Source: Flavivirga spongiicola | Lineage (GTDB): Bacteria; Bacteroidota; Bacteroidia; Flavobacteriales; Flavobacteriaceae | Reading direction: 5' to 3' | NCBI RefSeq assembly: GCF_030540825.1 | Contig: NZ_JAUOEO010000001.1 | Location: 221,001 to 285,000 of the forward strand | DNA length: 64,000 nucleotides | In this document: in pieces, positions 1 through 8,250 of the stretch | Position numbering within the stretch: the first letter of the stretch is position 1 | How the letters are laid out: each line of letters opens with the position of its first letter | Position numbers and translations under genes: made by a program | Notes under the pieces: model-generated | Told to the model about the DNA's origin: nothing | The model's input: the letters and a program-made list of their open reading frames with translations, nothing else | Databases searched by the model: none

Positions 1-407
1 GTATAAAACAAATAATATTTGTTATTTGCTTTTAAAACATTGGGCGTAAATACACTAAAAGCGTCCCAAGTACCTTGTGTTCCTTTTGGAATCGCCTCTC
101 CTTTTTCTTCCCAACTAATGCCATCTTTAGAAATAGCATACCAAATAGATGCATTGTAACCACTAAACCCTTTGTCTGTTTTTGTGTACCATATATAATA
201 TTGATTGTTTGCAAAAATAATATCACTTGGATCTCTACGCGTAATACCTTGTTCTGCTCCAATATTAGTTAAATTCGTGTATTTATACGCAACCGTTTTT
301 AAAACTTCTTCTTTTATATCTGATGCTTTTTCTTCTTGTTGATACTTTTTACAGCTATTTGATACTAAAAGCGTCATAATAATGAGTATAAGATTACTAT
401 TTTTCAT
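1..407 (-). CDS. Beta-propeller glycoside hydrolase-like lipoprotein, N-terminal part only
   Basis: The first 135 codons of a gene that runs off the left window edge. The start is the ATG at 407-405, giving MKNSNLILIIMTLLVSNSCKK, a lipoprotein signal with the acceptor Cys in NSC. The following text contains RRDPSDIIF, YYIWYTK, SIWYAISKDGISWEEKG and FTPNVLKANNKYYLFYT. This alternation of an RDPS metal/substrate loop with W/Y-rich blade strands is typical of five-bladed beta-propeller hydrolases (GH43, GH117, GH130 and relatives); the family cannot be fixed from this much sequence. It lies 16 bp downstream of the first GH20 gene on the same strand and is probably the next gene of that operon, so it would remove side-chain or anhydro sugars outside the cytoplasm. 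Confidence 0.72.
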   Translation of the reverse strand, partial: MKNSNLILIIMTLLVSNSCKKYQQEEKASDIKEEVLKTVAYKYTNLTNIGAEQGITRRDPSDIIFANNQYYIWYTKTDKGFSGYNASIWYAISKDGISWEEKGEAIPKGTQGTWDAFSVFTPNVLKANNKYYLFY

Positions 408-423
408 TCTAAATTAAATTATA

Positions 424-2721
424 TCATTTACCAATTACGCTTCCTTTTAAGACTTGTTTTTTTCTATTAGGTGCTTTATACCAAACTGTTAACTCACTAC
501 CACCAGTAGCTTCATGAAACTTAATAGTAATAGGATGCCATCCTTTTTTTAAAGCAACCATACCGTCTCTTAAAATAGCAGAATGATTTCCACCATTATC
601 AACCACTAATTTAGTGCCTATAAAAAGCAAACTACCATCGTCTGATTTTGTAGCAAACTCATATAAACCATCCGCTTCGGCATTAAAATAACCTTTAAAA
701 ACCATAGAAACATGATCGTCATTTTCATATCCAACGGCATCAATTTGATTTACAGTTTCCCATTTAGGTTTTTTCGGAAGTTCAACAGCTTCAACTATAT
801 TAAACTTTTTAATGCCCAGCCAACGATTTAAACCTCCATTATTTGGAGTAACACTTACTGGTTCTATATAAGTTTGTTTTTCTACTAAAGCAGATTTTAT
901 TTCACTTGCAATATCGCCTCTATATGCAATGGTATTTAACGTTGCTGTTTCTAAAAATTCTATAGGAGTTGTGTATTTTGTTGACGCCTTTGATGGTGTA
1001 CTTCCATCTAAAGTATAATAGATATCCATGTTTTCTAGAGGCGTTTTTAATGCAACAGTTGCTTTGTCCAAAAAGGCCACTTTATTTTTCAACCCTACCA
1101 CAGATGGAATATAATACTGAATGTTTAAAGCATCAAATCGTTTATATTGCATACTCATACGTTCTTGAAAATCTTCAAGATTTTTATCTTCTTTTGAAGT
1201 CCATCCCGTTTCTGCTAAAGCTAACATTCTCGGAAACGCCTGATATTGTAATCGTTTAAAGTTTGGTATTGTTTCTGACCACAAATTGGCTTGAACACCT
1301 AGTATATGTTTGGCCTGAGCTTCTGTAAAATTAACCGGAATAGGTTCATAGTTGTATACTTTTTCTAAAGGTGTCGCCTCGTTTTTAAAATCAAAATAAT
1401 ATTCAAAATCTGGCGTAATAATGATATCATTCCCATTTTCTGCTGCAATATTTCGCATTTTTGGCGCCCAATTACGCCACCACATCATAGTCGCATTTTC
1501 GCTCAAACCGCCTTCAACAATTTCGTCCCAACCAATAAGTTTTTTTCCTTTTGAATTTAAAAATTTCTCAACATCTCTATTAAAAAACGATTGTAATTCA
1601 TGTTCATCTTTTAAATGATTATCTTTAATTGCTTTTTGACAATGTGAACATTCTTTCCATGATTGAATATTCACTTCGTCTCCGCCAATATGTATATATT
1701 TAGAAGGAAACAAATCAGCTATCTCACCTAATATATCTTTAACAAACTCATAAGATGCTTTTTTTCCTAAGCAGGCTGGTCTGGAAAAAAGCTCACCCCA
1801 ACCAGCTTCATTTGTACAGGATAAAAACGGATAATTGTCTATTGCAGATTTAAAATGCCCTGGCATATCTATTTCTGGAATCACTTCAATATGCCTGTCG
1901 GCAGCATAGGCTACTATATCTTTAATTTGTTCTTGTGTAAAGAAACCTCCGTACATTTTTCTGCCATCGCGCTCGTGATAATGTTGCTCATCAATAATAT
2001 AAGAAGGATCGGTTTTTGCCAACTCTTTACATTCTCTGTCCTGCTTACTTTCAACACGCCACGCCCCTTTTTCTGTAAGTAAAGGATATTTTTTGATTTC
2101 AACACGCCACCCTTGATCGTCTGTTAAATGCATATGATATGTATTTAACTTATACATTGCCATATAGTCTAAAAAGGTTTTAACCTCATTTATGCTAAAA
2201 AAATGTCTGCTAAAATCCATATGCATTCCTCGCCATGAAAACCTTGGACTATCTTCTATTTTCACACAAGGCACTAACCAATTATTGGTTTGCGTATTTG
2301 CAGATTTTTCTATTTCTGGAGGCAACAATTGCCGTAAAGTTTGAACACCATAAAAATAACCTGCAGCACCGCTTGCTTTAATAATAATTTTTTGTGGAGT
2401 CACTTCCAATTGATACCCTTCAGGTTTTAAGTTTTCAGCTTTTAAAAATTGAATGGATGCGTTATTGGAAGTTGCTATTTCAAAATTATAAGAGACCGCT
2501 TTTTTAAATAAATCTGACAGATAATTTGCTGCCATTTTTTGAGTGTCATCACTAATAGAGATCGTCGTATTTTTAGAAAAGGAAAAAGATTGTTCGCCTA
2601 AAACCAATTTTGTAGGTTTAGGAACCATAGAAATTTCTTCTTTTGTAAAGGTTTTTGTTTGTTTAGCACAAGAAAAACATAAAACTAAACCAAGTAATAC
2701 CCTTAAATAACTTTTTTTCAT
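424..2721 (-). CDS. GH20 beta-N-acetylhexosaminidase with C-terminal PA14 domain
   Basis: A 765-residue lipoprotein (lipobox ending at Cys18). Residues about 30-150 form the GH20b-type N-terminal domain and about 155-510 the (beta/alpha)8 catalytic barrel. The catalytic pair of substrate-assisted GH20 enzymes is Asp348-Glu349 in YIHIGGDEV, with HLTDDQGWR (199-206) and PEIDMPGH (282-289) as expected barrel motifs. Residues about 560-620 form a chitobiase-C-like beta domain (YYTLDGSTPS), and the last about 110 residues match a PA14 domain (LYEFATKSDDGS, GWHPITIKFHEATGG), probably a carbohydrate-binding unit. It removes terminal GlcNAc or GalNAc from oligosaccharides, probably in the periplasm or on the cell surface. 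It sits 32 bp downstream of a second GH20 gene, so the two are likely co-transcribed. Confidence 0.93.
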   Translation of the reverse strand: MKKSYLRVLLGLVLCFSCAKQTKTFTKEEISMVPKPTKLVLGEQSFSFSKNTTISISDDTQKMAANYLSDLFKKAVSYNFEIATSNNASIQFLKAENLKPEGYQLEVTPQKIIIKASGAAGYFYGVQTLRQLLPPEIEKSANTQTNNWLVPCVKIEDSPRFSWRGMHMDFSRHFFSINEVKTFLDYMAMYKLNTYHMHLTDDQGWRVEIKKYPLLTEKGAWRVESKQDRECKELAKTDPSYIIDEQHYHERDGRKMYGGFFTQEQIKDIVAYAADRHIEVIPEIDMPGHFKSAIDNYPFLSCTNEAGWGELFSRPACLGKKASYEFVKDILGEIADLFPSKYIHIGGDEVNIQSWKECSHCQKAIKDNHLKDEHELQSFFNRDVEKFLNSKGKKLIGWDEIVEGGLSENATMMWWRNWAPKMRNIAAENGNDIIITPDFEYYFDFKNEATPLEKVYNYEPIPVNFTEAQAKHILGVQANLWSETIPNFKRLQYQAFPRMLALAETGWTSKEDKNLEDFQERMSMQYKRFDALNIQYYIPSVVGLKNKVAFLDKATVALKTPLENMDIYYTLDGSTPSKASTKYTTPIEFLETATLNTIAYRGDIASEIKSALVEKQTYIEPVSVTPNNGGLNRWLGIKKFNIVEAVELPKKPKWETVNQIDAVGYENDDHVSMVFKGYFNAEADGLYEFATKSDDGSLLFIGTKLVVDNGGNHSAILRDGMVALKKGWHPITIKFHEATGGSELTVWYKAPNRKKQVLKGSVIGK

Positions 2722-2753
2722 TTCTTTTTTACTGTTCTATTTGTATTTTTAAT

Positions 2754-4424
2754 TTATTCTGCCTTCTTCTTTCTTGCTGCCTCTATTTCAGCTTCAACTT
2801 TTTCGTAATCTTTAAAGTAATTTATATTTAAGCTATCCCAATGCTTTTGTATTTTTTTAAGAGCTACTTTAAAACTTTCATAATCTTTGTTTTCAAGTTG
2901 TGTCCACCCTACTTCTGCATAAGCAGCAATTCTTGGAAATGTTTGACGTTCAACATCTGGGTTAGTAGGTGTCCATTCACTCCACATTTGACAACCCAAA
3001 CCATAAATATTTTTATGATATTTTTCTTCTAAACCTTCAGGGATTGGATTAAAATTATAGGCTTTTTTTAGACTAATACCTTTATAACTATAGTCTAAAT
3101 AAGTGTTACTATGCAATGAATTTACTATGCCATATCCTTTTTTAGCTGCATCTTGTGCTAATGCCAAATTACCTTTCCAAAAGTGTACTACAACATTTTT
3201 AGCTAACTCGGTTTCTGCTGCTTTATCATCCTTTTTTTCTTCAAACCCTTTATGAATATTTACTCCCATAATCTCGTTCCAACCCATCATTCTTCTTCCG
3301 TTTTGTTCCATAAATTGTGATATCTTATTAGTGAAGTCTATCTGCAAATCGGCTGGTGTTTTAATGCCATTTTCTTTCATATACTTTTGAACCGATGCTG
3401 ACTCTTCCCATACTTTGTAACCGACTTCATCACCTCCAATATGAATTACTTCAGAGGGAAACAACGCGAACATTTCTGTTAATACATCTTTTATAAATTG
3501 AATAACTTCTGGCTTAGTCACATCATAATTATCATATAGACGACCAAATTTTATTGGCACATCTATATCTTTTCCTGCTGTACCCAACCACGTATATGAT
3601 GCAATGGCCGCACTAGAATGTCCTGGCATTTCAAATTCGGGAACTACCGTTATATTTCGCTCTGCAGCATAGGCCACAATATCTTTTATTTGTTCTTGAG
3701 TATAAAAGCCGCTATGCGGTACTCCTGATGTTTTTCCGCTTTTCCAAGTCTCTATTTCTGAATCTGCTCTTTTAGAACCAACCTCGGTAAGTAACGGATA
3801 CTTTTTTATTTCAATTCTCCAACCTGCGTCGTCTATTAAATGCCAATGAAACACATTCATTTTAAGCAAAGCCATTTGGTCTAGCATTTGTTTTACAAAA
3901 GTTTCACCATGAAAATAGCGAGACTCATCTAGCATATAAGCACGCCATTTAAAGCGTGGTGCATCTTCAATAACAACAGAAGGAACAAGCCATTTTTCTT
4001 TATTTGTTTCTGTAGAAACTTCTTTTGATAGCAACTGTTGAATGGATTGTACTCCGTAAAAATAACCAGCAGCATCACTAGCTTTTATGACTATTTGCTT
4101 TGGTGTTATATCTAATTGATAACCTTCAGCCTCTAATCCTTCTACTTTAGAAAATGTTATTAAAGCTTTTCCTTCTTCTTTTAATTCTAATTGAAAACCT
4201 GTCGTGTTTTTAATTAAATTAATTAAATAATTCGCTGCAGATTTTTGTTCATCAGATTCAATTGAAACTGAATAACCTTCTTTGAAAGCGAAAGATTCCT
4301 CTCCTAAAGTTAAGGTTGTTGGTTTAGGCAGTAATGTAACTTCTGAAGTCAAAAATGTTTTGTTTTTTTCTGAGCAGCTACTTACCAGTATGATGAAAAT
4401 GAATAGATAAAAAATTGAACGCAT
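2754..4424 (-). CDS. GH20 beta-N-acetylhexosaminidase, single catalytic unit
   Basis: A 556-residue lipoprotein (acceptor Cys17 in VSSC). GH20b domain at about 25-150, catalytic barrel at about 155-510 with the acid/base pair Asp332-Glu333 in VIHIGGDEV, plus HWHLIDDAGWR (193-203) and PEFEMPGHS (262-270). Unlike its neighbour it ends soon after the barrel with a Lys/Glu-rich tail and has no PA14 domain. The N-terminal 150 residues of the two enzymes are clearly related (shared SEGYQL, IVIKAS, GYFYGVQ), so they look like an old tandem duplication that diverged in specificity, for example GlcNAc versus GalNAc or different linkages. This enzyme lacks the long loop with extra Cys residues found around residues 225-315 of the neighbour. 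Confidence 0.93.
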   Translation of the reverse strand: MRSIFYLFIFIILVSSCSEKNKTFLTSEVTLLPKPTTLTLGEESFAFKEGYSVSIESDEQKSAANYLINLIKNTTGFQLELKEEGKALITFSKVEGLEAEGYQLDITPKQIVIKASDAAGYFYGVQSIQQLLSKEVSTETNKEKWLVPSVVIEDAPRFKWRAYMLDESRYFHGETFVKQMLDQMALLKMNVFHWHLIDDAGWRIEIKKYPLLTEVGSKRADSEIETWKSGKTSGVPHSGFYTQEQIKDIVAYAAERNITVVPEFEMPGHSSAAIASYTWLGTAGKDIDVPIKFGRLYDNYDVTKPEVIQFIKDVLTEMFALFPSEVIHIGGDEVGYKVWEESASVQKYMKENGIKTPADLQIDFTNKISQFMEQNGRRMMGWNEIMGVNIHKGFEEKKDDKAAETELAKNVVVHFWKGNLALAQDAAKKGYGIVNSLHSNTYLDYSYKGISLKKAYNFNPIPEGLEEKYHKNIYGLGCQMWSEWTPTNPDVERQTFPRIAAYAEVGWTQLENKDYESFKVALKKIQKHWDSLNINYFKDYEKVEAEIEAARKKKAE

Positions 4425-4686
4425 TGAGATTTGTTTTAGAAGATTAATAAATTGGTGTGTACGAACACAAATTTATAAATAGATACGATCAAAATCAAAT
4501 AATTAACACATAATTATCCTTTTTATACCTTAAAACGATGTTTTTAAATGAAAGATATCAAACCTTTGTGCAAGACTTAAGTTCAATAATTGGAATCGAC
4601 CCATAAAAAATCATTCGATCATGTAAAAGAACAGCTTAGAAATCCATGAGACAAAACCAACAACTAACAACTAACAAAATTAAAGC

Positions 4687-5805
4687 CTATACACGTAAAA
4701 AAAGCCTTCCTTTATACAGGATATATAAAAATAGCCATTGTGTCAAAACAAAACAAAAAGCAAGAACAACCACATTATAAGGCTCTCCAACCATTTGCCC
4801 TAACCATTTGAATATGGCATTTGTAGTATAAGACCAATCAATAAATCTTCCTGACATGTAAATCAAAATAGAGTTCATGCCAATAACTTTAAAGAAAAAC
4901 GCCCATTTTTTGTATTCTAAAACATCAATAATATAATAAAACAAAGCCATTAATAACATGCTTAAACCACCACAATGCAAGGTAAAAGAACTTGTCCACA
5001 GGTTTTTATTAATTGGAAAAACCAGATTCCAAATTTGAGCTACTATTAAAAGAGCCGCACCTATTGTTGCTATTTTTATTGCTGTTTTCTTTTTATTTTC
5101 TATAATGGTGTTTTTTAATAAATTACCCGTGTATATTCCCAGAAGTCCCGTTGCTATTGCTGGTATTGTAGATACAATACCTTCTGGATCATGTACCCCC
5201 AGATAAAGTTTACCAGGTACTATTAAAGAATCTATATAAGACGCTATATTACCATGCATTGTTAAGTCACCTATAGGATACCCTGGAGCAGAAGCAAAAG
5301 ATAATAATATCCAATAACCAATTAATAATGCAGCAAACCAAATAATTTGTGCGCGTTGTTTAGTATAAAGATAAATAATATTAGCAAACATATAAGCTAA
5401 AGCTATACGCCCTAGAACGCTTGGAAAACGAATCTCCGAAAGTGCTCTAATTTGAAGTCCATTATTATATATAACACCTAAGATTATTAGAATTAATGCT
5501 CGCTTTATGATAGACAATAGCAATTCTTTTTTAGTATGTCCTTTTTCTATTTTTTTTCCAATGGAAAAAGGCGTAGATACTCCTGCCAGAAACAGAAACA
5601 ACGGAAAAACTAAATCATAAAAAGTAAAACCATGCCACTCCACATGATTAAATTGGTTTGATAACACATTCCAAACCGGGACGTTTGTTATTTTTGAAAG
5701 ACGATGAAAAATACCTTCCGCTCCCATAATCCAAAACATATCAAAACCACGAATGGCATCAAGGGAATATAAACGTTGGTGGGGCTTACCTATAACTTGT
5801 TTCAT
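4687..5805 (-). CDS. Heparan-alpha-glucosaminide N-acetyltransferase-like membrane protein (COG4299/DUF5009 type)
   Basis: A 372-residue integral membrane protein with about ten hydrophobic segments. It opens with RLYSLDAIRGFDMFWIMG, the hallmark of the HGSNAT/NagX family, in which a catalytic histidine relays an acetyl group across the membrane to an amino sugar; HVEWHGFTFYDLVFPLFLFLAG, broken here as HVEWHGFTFYD plus LFLFLAGVS, matches the second conserved block. In bacteria these genes often sit beside hexosaminidases and amino-sugar genes, as here. The likely role is N-acetylation of glucosamine or galactosamine residues in the periplasm so that the GH20 enzymes, which need the N-acetyl group for catalysis, can act. 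That role is inferred from family and context. Confidence 0.82.
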   Translation of the reverse strand: MKQVIGKPHQRLYSLDAIRGFDMFWIMGAEGIFHRLSKITNVPVWNVLSNQFNHVEWHGFTFYDLVFPLFLFLAGVSTPFSIGKKIEKGHTKKELLLSIIKRALILIILGVIYNNGLQIRALSEIRFPSVLGRIALAYMFANIIYLYTKQRAQIIWFAALLIGYWILLSFASAPGYPIGDLTMHGNIASYIDSLIVPGKLYLGVHDPEGIVSTIPAIATGLLGIYTGNLLKNTIIENKKKTAIKIATIGAALLIVAQIWNLVFPINKNLWTSSFTLHCGGLSMLLMALFYYIIDVLEYKKWAFFFKVIGMNSILIYMSGRFIDWSYTTNAIFKWLGQMVGEPYNVVVLAFCFVLTQWLFLYILYKGRLFLRV

Positions 5806-5902
5806 TAAATTTCATGCTTTAATTTAGTCCATAACAAAAATATTCATAATTAAACTCCCAATAATATTATTATATTTCAAATGTTTAAATTATTAATCTG
5901 AA

Positions 5903-7138
5903 CTATTTTTTTATAACATAATGACCTACTTGTTTTCCACCATCATCTATCATACTTATTTCAAGCTTTTTAGAATTTGCTTCTAGATTTGTAATTGTTC
6001 TGGAACCATTTTTTGGACCTCCTCCTATAATAATAGGATACGAATGCTCCTTATCAGGTTTGTGAATACCATAACTATGTGTGTGTCCTGCTATAACCAT
6101 ATCCACTTTATATTTTTCGAACAGTGGACTAAATATTTTTCTGCAATGTAATGTCCCGTGCCAATCTCCCGAATAAAAAGGTGGAATATGCATAACAACC
6201 ACTTTATAGAGGGCGTTTTTATATGTTGATTTTTGCATTTCCTTTTCTAGCCAAATAGCTTGTTTTTCGCGAAAAGCATCAAAATTGACTATACCGGCAT
6301 ATACTTCGGTACCATCTGGTTTATCTTCTCCGGTATCTAAAATAGTCCAGTGTACTGGCCCCCAATTAAAAGTGAAGTAATATTCATTTGTAGGGTATGA
6401 AAAATAATCTTTTAACTCACCTCTAAATTTCCCTCTGGTTTCATGATTACCTCGCATCATTAAAAAAGGAGTACTCTTTGCAAACAAACTGGTGCAAGGG
6501 GTTAAAAGGTTTCTAATTATTTGTTCCTCATCTTCCTGATAATCAAACATGTCACCGTTTAACAATGCAAAGTCAAAAGGTTTTTCGCCATTAACCTTCA
6601 TTAATTCTCCAAATGATTCTGGTCTGTCATGTATATCATTAAAAATAATACACTTAACCTCTTCTTCTTTTAGTGCCGGTGTTTTAAACGAAAATTCATC
6701 GGTCTCGATTTTCGTACCATACTTTAAATCATAAGGTTCAAATAAAACAATTTCTTTTGATATAATTTTATAGGTATATGTCGTATTGGGTTTTAAATTG
6801 CTTAATTTAATACAGTTAACTCGATTATAAGCTGTTACAAAACCATCTGAAATTGTCTGAGCTTTATGAATTAAACCTCCTTCACCAAATAACACCCAAC
6901 TATAAGCTCTATTCTTCGTAATGAACATAATGTCTACCGAATTTGGAGTCAATGATTGTAAATACGGTGGTGTTAGAAAGGCATGAGGTGTTTTAATTGC
7001 TTCAGGTACAGAACTATCATTATTAGCTAAAACGGGTGTCGTTGGTACCATTAGCCCAATAGTTGTTAAAGCACTAACTTTAGTTACGTCTTTTATAAAC
7101 TCCCTTCTATTGTTATCATTCTTTTTCATCAAATCCAT
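5903..7138 (-). CDS. Secreted calcineurin-like metallophosphoesterase (purple acid phosphatase type)
   Basis: 411 residues. The N-terminus NNRREFIKDVTKVSALTTIG has a twin-Arg followed by a hydrophobic stretch and ALA-like cleavage region, suggesting Tat export. Residues about 50-150 form a fibronectin-like N-terminal domain as in purple acid phosphatases. The metallophosphoesterase signature follows in order: FNDIHD, NGDMFD, GNHE, VMHIPPF and GHTHSYG, supplying the Asp, Asn and His ligands of a two-metal centre. It would hydrolyse a phosphomono- or diester outside the cytoplasm. It lies between the acetyltransferase and an EEP-fold protein, which hints that the target glycoconjugate carries phosphate. 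The substrate is unknown. Confidence 0.88.
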   Translation of the reverse strand: MDLMKKNDNNRREFIKDVTKVSALTTIGLMVPTTPVLANNDSSVPEAIKTPHAFLTPPYLQSLTPNSVDIMFITKNRAYSWVLFGEGGLIHKAQTISDGFVTAYNRVNCIKLSNLKPNTTYTYKIISKEIVLFEPYDLKYGTKIETDEFSFKTPALKEEEVKCIIFNDIHDRPESFGELMKVNGEKPFDFALLNGDMFDYQEDEEQIIRNLLTPCTSLFAKSTPFLMMRGNHETRGKFRGELKDYFSYPTNEYYFTFNWGPVHWTILDTGEDKPDGTEVYAGIVNFDAFREKQAIWLEKEMQKSTYKNALYKVVVMHIPPFYSGDWHGTLHCRKIFSPLFEKYKVDMVIAGHTHSYGIHKPDKEHSYPIIIGGGPKNGSRTITNLEANSKKLEISMIDDGGKQVGHYVIKK

Positions 7139-7177
7139 TTTACATTCATTGAACTAGTATCATATTTATTAACTTCT

Positions 7178-7306
7178 CATCACAGACTGCTACTTCCTAT
7201 GTGTTTGAAGGAAATGAAATACTTCTGTCTGATGCTCCAATAATATCTCCATCTACACGAATAGCTGCATAAGCACCTTTTTGAGTAAAAACAAAGTTCA
7301 TGTCGT
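7178..7306 (-). pseudogene. Relic of a carbohydrate-binding C-terminus, chimeric between two neighbouring genes
   Basis: Read on the minus strand from an ATG at 7302-7300 region, this stretch gives MNFVFTQKGAYAAIRVDG, then a DIIGASDRSISFPSN-like text, a stop, and EVAVCDE. The part from AYAAIRVDG onward closely matches residues near the C-terminus of the large GH-D-like protein (AYAALRVDGK, IIGAPDRSIS, WEAAVCDE; DNA at about 8429-8530). The MNFVFTQKGA part instead matches MNFIFTQEGA at the C-terminus of the IPT protein (DNA about 11059-11080). There is an in-frame stop and no complete gene, so this is a leftover of a lost or recombined gene. Confidence 0.65.
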
Positions 7307-7308
7307 AA

Positions 7309-8238
7309 TTAATTAGGTTCATTTTTTTTTATTTTAAATTCTATATAAACCCCTCTATGATCTACCAAATTTACATACTCCCAAGGATTGTTTTTAACGA
7401 AAGCTTTTATTGGATATAAATCGGTATTGCGAGAATACACTCTATCTACACGCTTTATATAATCGTCTTGCCCTGGACAGGTAGCATCTTTTACGAGACC
7501 TCTTTCTTTTACTGCTATAGGATAAACATCTACAAAACCATCATCTAATAAAAATTGATCTGTTGTAGATGAATAGGTGTATTCACCTATAGTTTGTTCT
7601 GAGTTAGGATAATCTGTAGCTGAAGGAGAATTAAAATCACCACCCAAAATAACAGGGTTATTACCTGCTATATTATTTATAAAAGGAATGGTTACTTTTT
7701 CCATTTCGGCATCCGTACCTTTAGCACCAATTGTAAAATGAGTATTAAAAATATACAAAGGCTCTTTGTTAAAACTAATTTTTATACCCAACACACCTTT
7801 ACTCATAATTATATTGCCATCAGTCTGATTCGCAAAAGTTTCGAGAATAGGGTACTTACTTAATATAGCTAATGGATAGCCCGAGTTTTTCATACCATCA
7901 TAATAACCAATATCGCCCTTACCAGTTTTATAATTAGGCTTGTAATATGCAGAATATATGTACCCTTTTTTTTCTAATTTAGTTTTAATTTGCTGATAGG
8001 TCTGATTTTTTCGCCCGTTTTCTAAAGATACTTCTTGTAGTAATAAAATATCGGCTTTATCTTCAGATAAATAGATTACAATATCATCTTCCGGGAAGTC
8101 GCCATATTTTCCCCAAAATGGCTCGTCGTTCGGATCCCAAATATTAAACGTAAGTACGCTTAATTTTTGTTGGGCACAAGAAGTTATTGACTGTGCAAAT
8201 ACTGCTAAAAACACTATTATAAAACATTTCGTTTTCAT
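7309..8238 (-). CDS. Endonuclease/exonuclease/phosphatase-fold lipoprotein
   Basis: A 309-residue lipoprotein (acceptor Cys21 in ITSC). The EEP fold is shown by LSVLTFNIWD at the start, LLLQEVSLENG (catalytic Glu), IFNTHFTIG, ILGGDFNSPS (Asp-x-Asn) and the final LVDHRGVYIEF with the DH pair. These proteins cleave phosphodiesters in a Mg2+-dependent way; relatives include sphingomyelinases, inositol phosphatases and nucleases. An exported EEP lipoprotein inside a glycan locus, beside another phosphoesterase, suggests removal of a phosphate-linked group from a glycoconjugate rather than DNA degradation. This is inference. It is 12 bp downstream of the GH-D-like gene and likely co-transcribed. 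Confidence 0.85.
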   Translation of the reverse strand: MKTKCFIIVFLAVFAQSITSCAQQKLSVLTFNIWDPNDEPFWGKYGDFPEDDIVIYLSEDKADILLLQEVSLENGRKNQTYQQIKTKLEKKGYIYSAYYKPNYKTGKGDIGYYDGMKNSGYPLAILSKYPILETFANQTDGNIIMSKGVLGIKISFNKEPLYIFNTHFTIGAKGTDAEMEKVTIPFINNIAGNNPVILGGDFNSPSATDYPNSEQTIGEYTYSSTTDQFLLDDGFVDVYPIAVKERGLVKDATCPGQDDYIKRVDRVYSRNTDLYPIKAFVKNNPWEYVNLVDHRGVYIEFKIKKNEPN

Positions 8239-8250
8239 TGAATTATACTA

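Noticed and set aside
32..262. A 76-codon minus-strand ORF starting MEQNKVLRVEI
   Set aside because: It is out of frame with the lipoprotein/beta-propeller reading frame that starts at 407 and stays open to the window edge with recognisable RDPS and WY motifs.
7309..8238. Reading the EEP-fold lipoprotein as a DNA repair nuclease
   Set aside because: It has a lipoprotein signal and sits in an exported glycan-degradation gene run, so a cytoplasmic DNA role is unlikely.
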